DNA of 64,000 nt, taken from contig CALJKV010000094.1 in assembly GCA_937974245.1 (NCBI GenBank), positions 37,433 to 101,432 of the forward strand, written 5' to 3'. The notes beneath the pieces are model-generated. The model had not been told where the DNA came from. It made no database searches and saw nothing but the letters and a program-made list of their open reading frames with translations. Made by a program: the position numbers and the translations under genes. The stretch's first letter is position 1. Each line of letters begins with the position of its first letter. Source of the stretch: an uncultured Chloroflexota bacterium (GTDB lineage: Bacteria > Chloroflexota > Anaerolineae > Aggregatilineales > Phototrophicaceae). Shown here piece by piece: positions 1 through 8,051 of the stretch.

Positions 1-2415
1 AACCTCGATGTACCGGGGAAAATCGTCTTTAAGGATGTCATCGTAACTGATGATGCTGGACGTCAGCGTGTCGCAGAAAATGCATTTGATCGCACTGTCC
101 GTGCTGTGCTGGAAGGCGAGGCGGACTGTCTGCTGGCAAATGCCTATGAAATGCGGAAATATATCAAGAAGAATGGGCTGGAAGACCGGTTGGAACTGGC
201 GAACCTGCATGAGCGCCGCCTTGTCGTGGATATGGACGAGGTTGAATACCTGTATAATCTGGGTATCGTTGATCTGCACACGCCCATCACCCTGGGCAAT
301 ATCTATGATAATCGCTCCCCACAGGCGGAACCCGAAGTCTGCACCGTTGGGCGCGCCATTTTTAACCGGATTCTGCCGGATGAACTGCGATTTGTACAGG
401 AAACAATGGGCAAGAAAGGGTTGCAAACCCTCGTCGCTCGCTGTTACCAACGCATTGGCGGTGACCTGACCACTGACATCGTAGATGCCATTAAGAACAT
501 CGGTTTCCACTATGCCACAGTCTCCGGCACGACGATCGCTGTCGCTGATCTGACGGTTCCTGATGAACGCAGCGACATCCTGGAAGAAGCTGAAGCGATT
601 GTGGACCGTGCCGAGCGCGATTTCCGGCGCGGACTACTCACCGAGGAAGAACGGTATCAGATCACAATTGAAGAATGGAACCGGGCAAAAGATCGTCTCC
701 AGGACTTGATTCGTGAAACATTGGACCCGTATGGCCCAATTGCTATCATGGCGATTTCAGGTTCGACAAAAGGCGGTTTTGGCCCGATCACCCAGCTTGC
801 CGGTATGCGTGGCTTGATGGCTGACCCGTCCGGGCGCATCATTGACCATCCGATTCGTCATCACTTCCGTGAAGGCCTGACAGCGCTGGAATACTTCATC
901 TCGACTCATGGCGCTCGTAAAGGCCTGGCAGACACGGCATTGCGTACTGCCGACGCCGGATATCTGACCCGTCGGTTGGTGGATGTCGCCCAGGACGTGA
1001 TTGTGAACCGGATTGACTGCGGTACCGAAGCTGGGCTGTGGATTCGCCGGAGCGATGACATCGCCGGACAGAATGTGTACGACCGCATTCTGGGCCGCTG
1101 CGCCTCGCAGACAATCTATCATCCAGATACAGGCGAGCTGATTGTCGCCCGTAATGGGATGATTGATGAAGATGTCGCCGACACAATCGAGAAAAGCAGC
1201 CTCCCCGAAGTCCAGGTGCGCAGCCCAATGACCTGTTCCCTGATTCATGGTATCTGTGCCTTGTGCTACGGGCGCGATCTGGGTCGTGGGGATATGGTGG
1301 AAGTTGGCGCGGCAGTTGGTATTGTCGCCGCACAGTCCATCGGTGAACCCGGTACGCAGTTAACGCTGCGAACATTCCACACCGGCGGTACAGCGGAAGC
1401 GCGAGGAGACATCACGAGCGGTTTGCCACGTGTGGAAGAGCTGTTTGAAGCCCGCAAGAAACCAAAGGGCGAGGCTGTCATCACGGACATTGGCGGTGTG
1501 TTGCGGCTCACTAAGCGTGAGGGCGTGCGTATTGCAACAGTCATTGACAGTGAAGTATTCAACGAACAGCATGAAATCCCGGTTGGTTGGGATATGCTGG
1601 TAGAAGATGAGCAGCAAATCCGCGAAGGGGATGTAATTGCCGAAGAAGCAGGCGATGGCGGTGGCAACATCGTCGCCCGTATGAACGGCACAGTGCATAC
1701 GGAAGGTCACAGCATCTATATCCGTTACGAGCGCCGCCAGGAAGCGGAATATGAAATCCCCTCCAGTGCGCGTTTGACGACGGATGTTTATGATGGCTGT
1801 TCGGTATACCCCGGCCAGCAACTCACCGAAGGTTCTAAAAACCCGCACCGTATTCTGCGTATTCTGGGCGCAGATGCCACACAGAACTATCTGCTCACCG
1901 AAGTGCAGAAGGTGTACCGTAACCAGGGTGTGAATATTTCGGACAAGCACTTTGAGATCATGATTCGTAAGATGCTCTCTAAGGTACAGATCACGAAGAG
2001 CGGCGGGAGTCCTTTGCTACCCGGCGAGTTGATTGACCGGCTGCAACTGTTGAATATCAACGAAAATCTGCTGCGAGAAAACAAGGAAGCTGCGGCAGGT
2101 GTCCCGATACTACTGGGGATCACCAAAGCGGCACTCAATACCGAAAGTTTCCTCTCAGCATCCAGCTTCCAGCATACCATCAAGGTTTTGGCTGGTGCCG
2201 CGATCGAAGGCAAGGTAGATAACCTGTACGGCTTGAAGGAAAATGTCATCATCGGCAAGCTGATCCCGGCAGGCAGTGGATTCCACACTTACCAGGATCG
2301 CGAACTGGTCGCCCCGAATGTGACATTAGAAGCACAGGGCGCGATTGACTTCACAGACATTGATGACGGCATTGATGATGCTGATGCTATCGAAGACATC
2401 AACATGAACGCCTAG
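1..2415 (+). CDS. rpoC: DNA-directed RNA polymerase subunit beta' (5'-truncated by window edge)
   Basis: Carboxy-terminal part of the beta' subunit of RNA polymerase. The reading frame is open from base 1, so the gene starts upstream of the window and the catalytic NADFDGD loop is not included. Visible landmarks are the second zinc site (Cys in IVNRIDCGTEAG, then the CSLIHGICALC cluster near base 1230-1270) and the trigger loop (GEPGTQLTLRTFHTGG, about base 1340-1390). The stop at 2413-2415 is followed by a strong hairpin terminator. The acidic end (DDGIDDADAIEDINMNA) is plausible for the family. The internal GTG at 106 is not a start. Very sure. Confidence 0.98.
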   Translation, partial: NLDVPGKIVFKDVIVTDDAGRQRVAENAFDRTVRAVLEGEADCLLANAYEMRKYIKKNGLEDRLELANLHERRLVVDMDEVEYLYNLGIVDLHTPITLGNIYDNRSPQAEPEVCTVGRAIFNRILPDELRFVQETMGKKGLQTLVARCYQRIGGDLTTDIVDAIKNIGFHYATVSGTTIAVADLTVPDERSDILEEAEAIVDRAERDFRRGLLTEEERYQITIEEWNRAKDRLQDLIRETLDPYGPIAIMAISGSTKGGFGPITQLAGMRGLMADPSGRIIDHPIRHHFREGLTALEYFISTHGARKGLADTALRTADAGYLTRRLVDVAQDVIVNRIDCGTEAGLWIRRSDDIAGQNVYDRILGRCASQTIYHPDTGELIVARNGMIDEDVADTIEKSSLPEVQVRSPMTCSLIHGICALCYGRDLGRGDMVEVGAAVGIVAAQSIGEPGTQLTLRTFHTGGTAEARGDITSGLPRVEELFEARKKPKGEAVITDIGGVLRLTKREGVRIATVIDSEVFNEQHEIPVGWDMLVEDEQQIREGDVIAEEAGDGGGNIVARMNGTVHTEGHSIYIRYERRQEAEYEIPSSARLTTDVYDGCSVYPGQQLTEGSKNPHRILRILGADATQNYLLTEVQKVYRNQGVNISDKHFEIMIRKMLSKVQITKSGGSPLLPGELIDRLQLLNINENLLRENKEAAAGVPILLGITKAALNTESFLSASSFQHTIKVLAGAAIEGKVDNLYGLKENVIIGKLIPAGSGFHTYQDRELVAPNVTLEAQGAIDFTDIDDGIDDADAIEDINMNA

Positions 2416-2430
2416 AGTACAGCAGGCCAA

Positions 2431-2468
2431 TCAAAAAAGCGCGGGGTAACACACTCCGCGCTTTTGAT
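2431..2468. terminator. Bidirectional intrinsic terminator between rpoC and the GH-like lipoprotein gene
   Basis: Stem AAAAGCGCGG (2435-2444) pairs with CCGCGCTTTT (2456-2465) around an 11-base loop. A-run on one side and T-run on the other make it usable from both strands, which fits two convergent genes ending at 2415 and 2498. Confidence 0.85.
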
Positions 2469-2497
2469 TCCATCTCAGCGAGTCGCTGCTATGCCGA

Positions 2498-4012
2498 TTA
2501 ACAGTCGTACTTGTCTAACTGTATATCAAACCGTACCGCATCATACAGCATCCAGTATAGTGGGCGCTCGGTACGGCTCGTACTATTCACATCCACTACA
2601 CAGGCCGAACCAGGCACGATAATGCTGTAGGCCGTGCGCTCATCGCGATTTTCGACCAGTCCGGCAAGCAGCGCAAAGTTGAGATTCCACAGAAACATTG
2701 GCCCCATATAATCGCGCTCCTGCCCAATCTGGAAAGCGCGAATCGTATACTCGGCCTGCTGCCAGCGATCATTATAGATCATCCACTCTTCAGGTGCTGT
2801 ACCCGGGAAGCCATCCCAGGTTGCCCAACCAAACTCCGTTGCCCACAGGTGAGCAGTGGTATGACCGTTATTCGCCATGATCTGGTGATAGTCTTCAAGC
2901 GTGTTCATGAAAAAGAAATGTGGGTTATCGTCCCATCCGGGTGGCTCACCCATATGGCAGCAGGTGTCGTCGGGGGCATTCCCCCAGCTATATGGGTGGA
3001 AACCCACCCCAATATCCGAGTAATTCGCCAGCCCAGCAGAGTACATTTCTTGGAGGAAAGTCCGGTCATCCCGTGAGCCTGCACCATCTCCGGTTGGCGC
3101 TAGGCCAGCCGTCAACACCTGGATAGGCGTGGTACGGTTGTTTTTGGGGTCAGCGATCATCACCTGGGAAAACGTCGTGACTGCCTGGTAAGCCGGGGCA
3201 AAATAATCCATGTAACGCCTGCCAGTAAATGGTTGCCCCTGCCACTCTCGCAACAAATTAGGCTCATTCCATACTTCAATCGCAGTGATAGACGGACCAA
3301 TCTCCCCCATCAGCAGATTCAGAAAATCCACTAACGCCTGAGGATCATCGGGCGGGCCATCCTCAGCCTGGTTGGTACGTGCCCAAGGCGGTGCTTTCGC
3401 CACACTCACCAGAATGTTCAAGCCGCTGTTATAGGCGCTTTCCAGGTAAATCTCCAAACGCCGAAAATCTTCGCTGATCTCAGCACTATTATTGGGCTGC
3501 AGCATTTTCCAGGAGACCTGCACCTTCAGCCACTTCACACCTAACTGCTGGATGCTCCCGATAGCCGCATTCCAATCTGCCTGGTCCAATGTGGGGTCAA
3601 GCTGAATCCCCATCCGGTTCGAGTCTAAATCCGGCAATGTTATGATCGGCGCAACCGATGACGTATCAGTTGGCAAGGGCACGGCGGTTACTTCTGGAAG
3701 CGGCGTATTGCTAGGTAATGGGGTCAGGGATGGGCGCGGCGTCGAAGTGGCAGGCAACACATACTCACCACCAATCAACGGCCCCATAAATGTCACCGTT
3801 GGCCCCGCCGGAGCAAGCGAGGGAGTTGTTGTCGGCAGATCAGTCGGTGTCGGTGTCGCTGATACAAGCGGCGCGATTGTGGGAACCTGTGTCTCGTTGG
3901 CGCTATCTTGTGTGGGCGTAACAAGAACCGGAATCGGCGTTGGCTGCCCACAAGCAGCCAAAACCAACAGAACAATTATCAGGAACATGGTCAGTGGGTA
4001 TTTTTTCGTCAT
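2498..4012 (-). CDS. Lipoprotein with GH-A-clan (TIM-barrel) glycoside hydrolase-like domain
   Basis: About 504 residues. The start is placed at 4012 (MTKKYPL...) because it directly precedes a lipoprotein signal peptide with lipobox LAAC; the frame is open farther upstream (to 4189) but that part is not signal-like and would cross the gyrA promoter. ATG at 4021 is a possible alternative. After the lipidated Cys comes a Thr/Pro/Ser-rich linker to about residue 125, then a barrel. The IEVWNEPN motif (acid/base Glu) and a later WATEFGW motif (nucleophile Glu position) are the hallmarks of clan GH-A enzymes such as GH5/GH39. Substrate cannot be told. Inferred role: polysaccharide hydrolysis on the outer face of the membrane. 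It stands alone, convergent with rpoC. Confidence 0.8.
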   Translation of the reverse strand: MTKKYPLTMFLIIVLLVLAACGQPTPIPVLVTPTQDSANETQVPTIAPLVSATPTPTDLPTTTPSLAPAGPTVTFMGPLIGGEYVLPATSTPRPSLTPLPSNTPLPEVTAVPLPTDTSSVAPIITLPDLDSNRMGIQLDPTLDQADWNAAIGSIQQLGVKWLKVQVSWKMLQPNNSAEISEDFRRLEIYLESAYNSGLNILVSVAKAPPWARTNQAEDGPPDDPQALVDFLNLLMGEIGPSITAIEVWNEPNLLREWQGQPFTGRRYMDYFAPAYQAVTTFSQVMIADPKNNRTTPIQVLTAGLAPTGDGAGSRDDRTFLQEMYSAGLANYSDIGVGFHPYSWGNAPDDTCCHMGEPPGWDDNPHFFFMNTLEDYHQIMANNGHTTAHLWATEFGWATWDGFPGTAPEEWMIYNDRWQQAEYTIRAFQIGQERDYMGPMFLWNLNFALLAGLVENRDERTAYSIIVPGSACVVDVNSTSRTERPLYWMLYDAVRFDIQLDKYDC

Positions 4013-4092
4013 GCCCCGCATACTACCATAAGCCAGCCAGTAGCACCATGAAAAACGAAGGAAACGTGGGGAAAGCGGTGGTTTAGATTCCG

Positions 4093-4101
4093 TGTTATAA
4101 T
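4093..4101 (+). promoter_or_regulatory. Extended -10 promoter element for gyrA
   Basis: TGTTATAAT is a perfect TGn-TATAAT extended -10 element. No convincing -35 hexamer lies 16-18 bases upstream, which extended -10 promoters can do without. Transcription would start near 4108 and give a leader of about 110 bases before the gyrA ATG at 4220. Confidence 0.6.
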
Positions 4102-4219
4102 AAGAACATCTGTTCAATCTTTGACAGCGTCCACTTCGTCGCCTAGAATGGGGCGAGCAAAGTGGAAAACATTTCACTATACTGAACAATTGAGTAACGC
4201 AACTTTCGAGGACGTTTTT

Positions 4220-6691
4220 ATGAATGCTGGTTCGATTCGCCAGGTAAATATCGGGCAGGAAATGCGTGAGGCTTACCTGGATTACGCTATGAGCGTGATT
4301 GTAGCACGGGCACTCCCGGATGCCCGCGATGGCTTAAAACCGGTTCACCGCCGGATTTTGTACGCGATGTATGATATGGGCATCCGCTCGGATACGCCCT
4401 ACAAAAAAAGCGCTCGAATTGTCGGTGAAGTACTTGGGAAATATCACCCGCATGGTGATGCCGCCGTATACGAAACAATGGTGCGGTTGGCGCAGGATTT
4501 TTCGATGCGCTACCTGATGGTAGATGGACAGGGAAACTTTGGCAGCATTGATGGCGATGGTGCCGCCGCGATGCGTTATACCGAAGCACGTATGGCCGAT
4601 GTAGGCGAGGAAATGCTGGTAGACATAGGCAAAGAAACGGTAGATTTTACCGAAAACTTTGATGGCAGCCTGACGGAGCCTCTTGTTCTGCCTGCTAGCA
4701 TCCCTAACTTGCTCGTCAACGGGTCTTCCGGCATTGCTGTTGGTATGTCCACCAATATCCCGCCACACAACCTGGGCGAAGTCTGTGACGCCGCTGTGTA
4801 TATGCTCAACGAGTGGGATCGCTACGAGGACATCAGCATTGAGGACTTGATGCAGTTTGTCAAAGGCCCAGACTTCCCTACCGGCGGTCTGGTGTACCGC
4901 CATGCTGAAGGGGGTGAGAATGGCGAAGACACGCTGGTACAGGCTTATGCCACCGGGCGAGGCAAGCTCACAGTACGTGCCAAAGTACATATCGAAGACA
5001 TGGGGCGGGGCAAATCGCGCTTCATAATTAGTGAACTTCCGTATCAGACGAACAAATCTTCACTGATTGAGCGCATTGCCAACCTTGCTCGTGAGGGGCG
5101 TATTGAGGGTATCGCTGACTTGCGTGACGAATCAGACCGGCAGGGTCTGCGGCTGGTGATTGAACTCCAGCGGGGTGCTGAACCAACCGAAGTGCTGGAA
5201 AAACTCTTCAAACTCACGCCGCTCCAAGATACATTCGGCATTATCATACTCGCACTGGTGGATGGTGAACCGCGCCTACTCAGCTTGAAACAGTGCCTGC
5301 GTGTCTATTTGGATCACCGCCAGGTTGTGATCCGGCGACGCAGCGAGTACGACCTGAACCGGGCCCGTGATCGCGCCCATATCCTTGAGGGACTACTCAA
5401 AGCGTTGGATAGTCTGGATCAGGTGATAGACATCATTCGTCGGTCACGTACCGTCGAAACAGCCCGCGATAACCTGCGAAAAGCCCTAAAAATCAGCGAA
5501 ATTCAGGCACAGGCCATTCTGGATATGCAGCTCCGGCGTTTGGCCGCATTGGAGCGCAAAAAGATTGAAGAAGAATACGAAGAAAAGGTGAAACTCATCA
5601 CCTATCTGGAAGGGCTGCTGGCGAACCCCAAACAGATGCGTGACGTAATTGCCGAAGAGCTGTCCCAAATTAAGCAGGCTTATAGCGACCCACGTCGCAC
5701 CGTCATTGTTGGCAGCACGGCCAGCAAAGTCAGCGCCAGTGAATTTCTGGTTCCGGCGGAGGACACCTGGGTCACCATGACGGTAGATGGGCGCATGGGA
5801 CGTAGTTTTGAGAATGTTCCGCCGCGAGTCACTACCGAGGTTAAAGAGCCGCCGCGCTTCATTCTTGATAGCAGCAGCACCCACACCCTCTACCTGGTTA
5901 CGGCCAATGGACAGTGTGCAACCATCCCTGTTCACCAGTTGCCCCAGGTCAACGATCCGTTAGAAGGGACGCTCTTCCATGATATTTGCCCGCTCATAAG
6001 CGAAGACCAGGTGACAGCCATTGTCAGTCTGCCACCACTCCTCACTACCGGCTACCTCTTCATGGCAACAGAGAAGGGCGAGGTCAAACGGTTGCGCATG
6101 GAGGACTTGCCAGGGTTATCCGCAAACGTCTTTGGCGTGATGGATGTCGAAAAAGATGATCGCCTGGGTTGGGTATTGGTCACGAATGGTGAAAATGAAA
6201 TAATGCTGGCGACTGCCCTGGCACAAAGCATCCGCTTCTCTGAGAATGATGTGCGCCCCACCACCCTACCGGCTGGCGGGATGCGCGGCATCAAGCTGGC
6301 AGAGGAACATGACCGGGTCGTGGGCGCGATGCTGGTTGAAGATGGGAAATATGTTTGGTCAATCACCGACGATGGGATTGCGAAGGTTTCCCCAATTGAC
6401 GAATTCCCCACCCAAGGGCGGGCAGGAAGCGGCGTTATCGCCATGCGCCTGCCGAAAACCAGCCGGGAGATGACAGCCTCAACCATTGGCAGGCTGGATG
6501 ACAACATTATCGTCTTGACAAATCGACATAAACCTTTGTATATGCGACTGGGCAGATCACCTCAAATCAAACGAGGGCGGCCTGGTGGCGATTTTGTCAT
6601 TTCCATGCGGGACAACGAGCGGGTTGTCGCTGTCGTGAACTATACATCACGCCTACCAGACCCAGAACCTGATTTGGAAAGCGAAGAATGA
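4220..6691 (+). CDS. gyrA: Type IIA topoisomerase subunit A (DNA gyrase A; ParC-like function not excluded)
   Basis: 824 residues. ATG at 4220 is chosen over the longer in-frame start at 4121 because an AGGA-type site (cgaggacg) lies 6-7 bases before it and MNAGSIRQVNIGQEM aligns with normal GyrA starts. The breakage-reunion domain shows LDYAMSVIVARALPDARDGLKPVHRRILYAM and the active-site Tyr in AMRYTEARM. A coiled-coil tower follows, then a six-blade C-terminal propeller (about residue 510 on). Odd: the first blade lacks an obvious canonical GyrA box (QRRGGKG); the nearest similar string, FPTQGRAGSG, lies in a late blade. So the family is certain, but gyrase versus topoisomerase IV activity is less so. 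gyrB/parE is not in the window. The end is acidic (DPEPDLESEE). Confidence 0.93.
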   Translation: MNAGSIRQVNIGQEMREAYLDYAMSVIVARALPDARDGLKPVHRRILYAMYDMGIRSDTPYKKSARIVGEVLGKYHPHGDAAVYETMVRLAQDFSMRYLMVDGQGNFGSIDGDGAAAMRYTEARMADVGEEMLVDIGKETVDFTENFDGSLTEPLVLPASIPNLLVNGSSGIAVGMSTNIPPHNLGEVCDAAVYMLNEWDRYEDISIEDLMQFVKGPDFPTGGLVYRHAEGGENGEDTLVQAYATGRGKLTVRAKVHIEDMGRGKSRFIISELPYQTNKSSLIERIANLAREGRIEGIADLRDESDRQGLRLVIELQRGAEPTEVLEKLFKLTPLQDTFGIIILALVDGEPRLLSLKQCLRVYLDHRQVVIRRRSEYDLNRARDRAHILEGLLKALDSLDQVIDIIRRSRTVETARDNLRKALKISEIQAQAILDMQLRRLAALERKKIEEEYEEKVKLITYLEGLLANPKQMRDVIAEELSQIKQAYSDPRRTVIVGSTASKVSASEFLVPAEDTWVTMTVDGRMGRSFENVPPRVTTEVKEPPRFILDSSSTHTLYLVTANGQCATIPVHQLPQVNDPLEGTLFHDICPLISEDQVTAIVSLPPLLTTGYLFMATEKGEVKRLRMEDLPGLSANVFGVMDVEKDDRLGWVLVTNGENEIMLATALAQSIRFSENDVRPTTLPAGGMRGIKLAEEHDRVVGAMLVEDGKYVWSITDDGIAKVSPIDEFPTQGRAGSGVIAMRLPKTSREMTASTIGRLDDNIIVLTNRHKPLYMRLGRSPQIKRGRPGGDFVISMRDNERVVAVVNYTSRLPDPEPDLESEE

Positions 6692-6698
6692 GCGAAAT

Positions 6699-6735
6699 GA
6701 AAAGGCAGTGGGCAGTAAACCCACTGTCCTTTTTG
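6699..6735. terminator. Bidirectional intrinsic terminator between gyrA and the BTAD regulator
   Basis: AAAAGGCAGTGGG (6700-6712) faces CCCACTGTCC (6720-6729) followed by TTTTT, with one bulge in the stem. Located between two convergent genes (stops at 6691 and 6744). Confidence 0.8.
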
Positions 6736-6743
6736 TGATTGGG

Positions 6744-7931
6744 CTATATTGTTGCCTGTTTTATGCCCGCTTCGGCGGCGTCTCTCAACCGCTGCAATAC
6801 CGGCGCGGGCGAGACCCCCAATGTCCGATCAAGCTCGACTGCCAGGCGTTCGTATACAGCCAGCGCCGCAGCATACATTTCCCGTTGTTGGTAAAGTTCC
6901 ATAATGCTGCGTACCACGTCCTCGCGGCGGCGATTGGTTTCCAGGGCGCGAAGGTACAACCCAAGCGTGATATCGAGATCACCAGTGTTCTCCGTAAATT
7001 TCGCCAGAGACAACATGGCATCACCGTAATCCTGGATCATCTGTTGACGGCGGTAGGTCGCCCATTCGCCGGTCATCTGGTTCAAGAAACTGCCTCTATA
7101 TAATGTTAAGGCTTCGGTCAGCAAACGTTGCGCACGTTCAGCATCTGCAATGTGGCTTTGCTGAACGAGTTCAGAAAATAACGAAACATCATATACCAAC
7201 TCAATATCACCGGCGATATGATAGAAGCCAGCTTTATACTCGGTCAGTTCTATTCCCAGTACCTCGTTCACTTTGCGTTTCGTTACATGAAAGACGTTGG
7301 TAGCCTCTTTTATGGTCAACGATGACCAGAATGTTTCAAAAATTTCGGTGCGTGTGACCATTCCCCGGTCAACCAGGTAAAAAAATAATGAGCGCGGCAG
7401 TGTGCCATCCCAATTGGTAATCTGGCGGCCATTCAGAACCACCTGTCCAGCCCCAAGCGCGTGAACTTCCAACATATCGCTAGAGGGAAGGTGACAGTAA
7501 TCGGGTAGGCCGATGTGCGGGGCAACGGGTAACAGGCAGGATTGTTCCTTTAGTCGAGGATTCGCGATAACAGTCAAGGGCATCTGCCGCCCCATCAACA
7601 CAACTTTAATCTGACTGGCCTGTTCCAGGAGTTGGCTTAGGTAGCCTTCCAATATTTCATCATCAGCCCGATCGCACTCATCTACTATCAGACACGCCGC
7701 GTCCGCCAGCCCTCCCTGGCTGGATGCCATTGCCTCAATCTGCGTGCGGAGGGCATCTGCTGACAATACCGAACCGGCCAAACGCACGTAAATAACCGGG
7801 GAAAACATTGCAAAAACAGTCGATATGAATATATGTTGATCTTTATAGTTCGGGTGAAGAATAATAATCCGGGCAGACGGTTCTCGCTCCCGAAATTGTT
7901 GAAGCACCAATTGGTATAAGATACCCGCCAT
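6744..7931 (-). CDS. BTAD-domain (SARP/AfsR-like) transcriptional regulator with degenerate N-terminal ATPase-like region
   Basis: 395 residues from ATG at 7931, which has AAGGGG about 6 bases upstream; the frame stays open to 7985 but without a ribosome site. Residues 1-150 resemble the ATPase half of MalT/AfsR-type regulators: a Walker B-like strand LIVDECD is present near residue 81-87, but no Walker A P-loop is visible. Residues about 155-240 look like a winged helix (LNGRQITNWDGTLPRSLFFYLVDRG..), and 245-390 form the helical BTAD repeat (YDVSLFSELV...LYRGSFLNQM...EWATYRR...). Inference: DNA-binding regulator whose ligand or partner is unknown. A good sigma-70-type promoter lies about 85 bases upstream. 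Confidence 0.75.
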   Translation of the reverse strand: MAGILYQLVLQQFREREPSARIIILHPNYKDQHIFISTVFAMFSPVIYVRLAGSVLSADALRTQIEAMASSQGGLADAACLIVDECDRADDEILEGYLSQLLEQASQIKVVLMGRQMPLTVIANPRLKEQSCLLPVAPHIGLPDYCHLPSSDMLEVHALGAGQVVLNGRQITNWDGTLPRSLFFYLVDRGMVTRTEIFETFWSSLTIKEATNVFHVTKRKVNEVLGIELTEYKAGFYHIAGDIELVYDVSLFSELVQQSHIADAERAQRLLTEALTLYRGSFLNQMTGEWATYRRQQMIQDYGDAMLSLAKFTENTGDLDITLGLYLRALETNRRREDVVRSIMELYQQREMYAAALAVYERLAVELDRTLGVSPAPVLQRLRDAAEAGIKQATI

Positions 7932-8015
7932 AAGCCGCCCCTTGCTCCGAACATTGCGGTGTAATATCCATAAACGCACAGCCACCTATCCCGATTACGG
8001 TAGCCAATAACCCCT

Positions 8016-8044
8016 ATTATAAGGTTATGATAATATAATCGCAA
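8016..8044 (-). promoter_or_regulatory. Sigma-70-type promoter for the BTAD regulator
   Basis: On the minus strand TTGCGA (8039-8044) is followed after exactly 17 bases by a perfect TATAAT (8016-8021). It lies about 85 bases before the ATG at 7931 and just downstream of the rel stop codon, so the regulator has its own promoter. Confidence 0.7.
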
Positions 8045-8051
8045 CCCAAAC

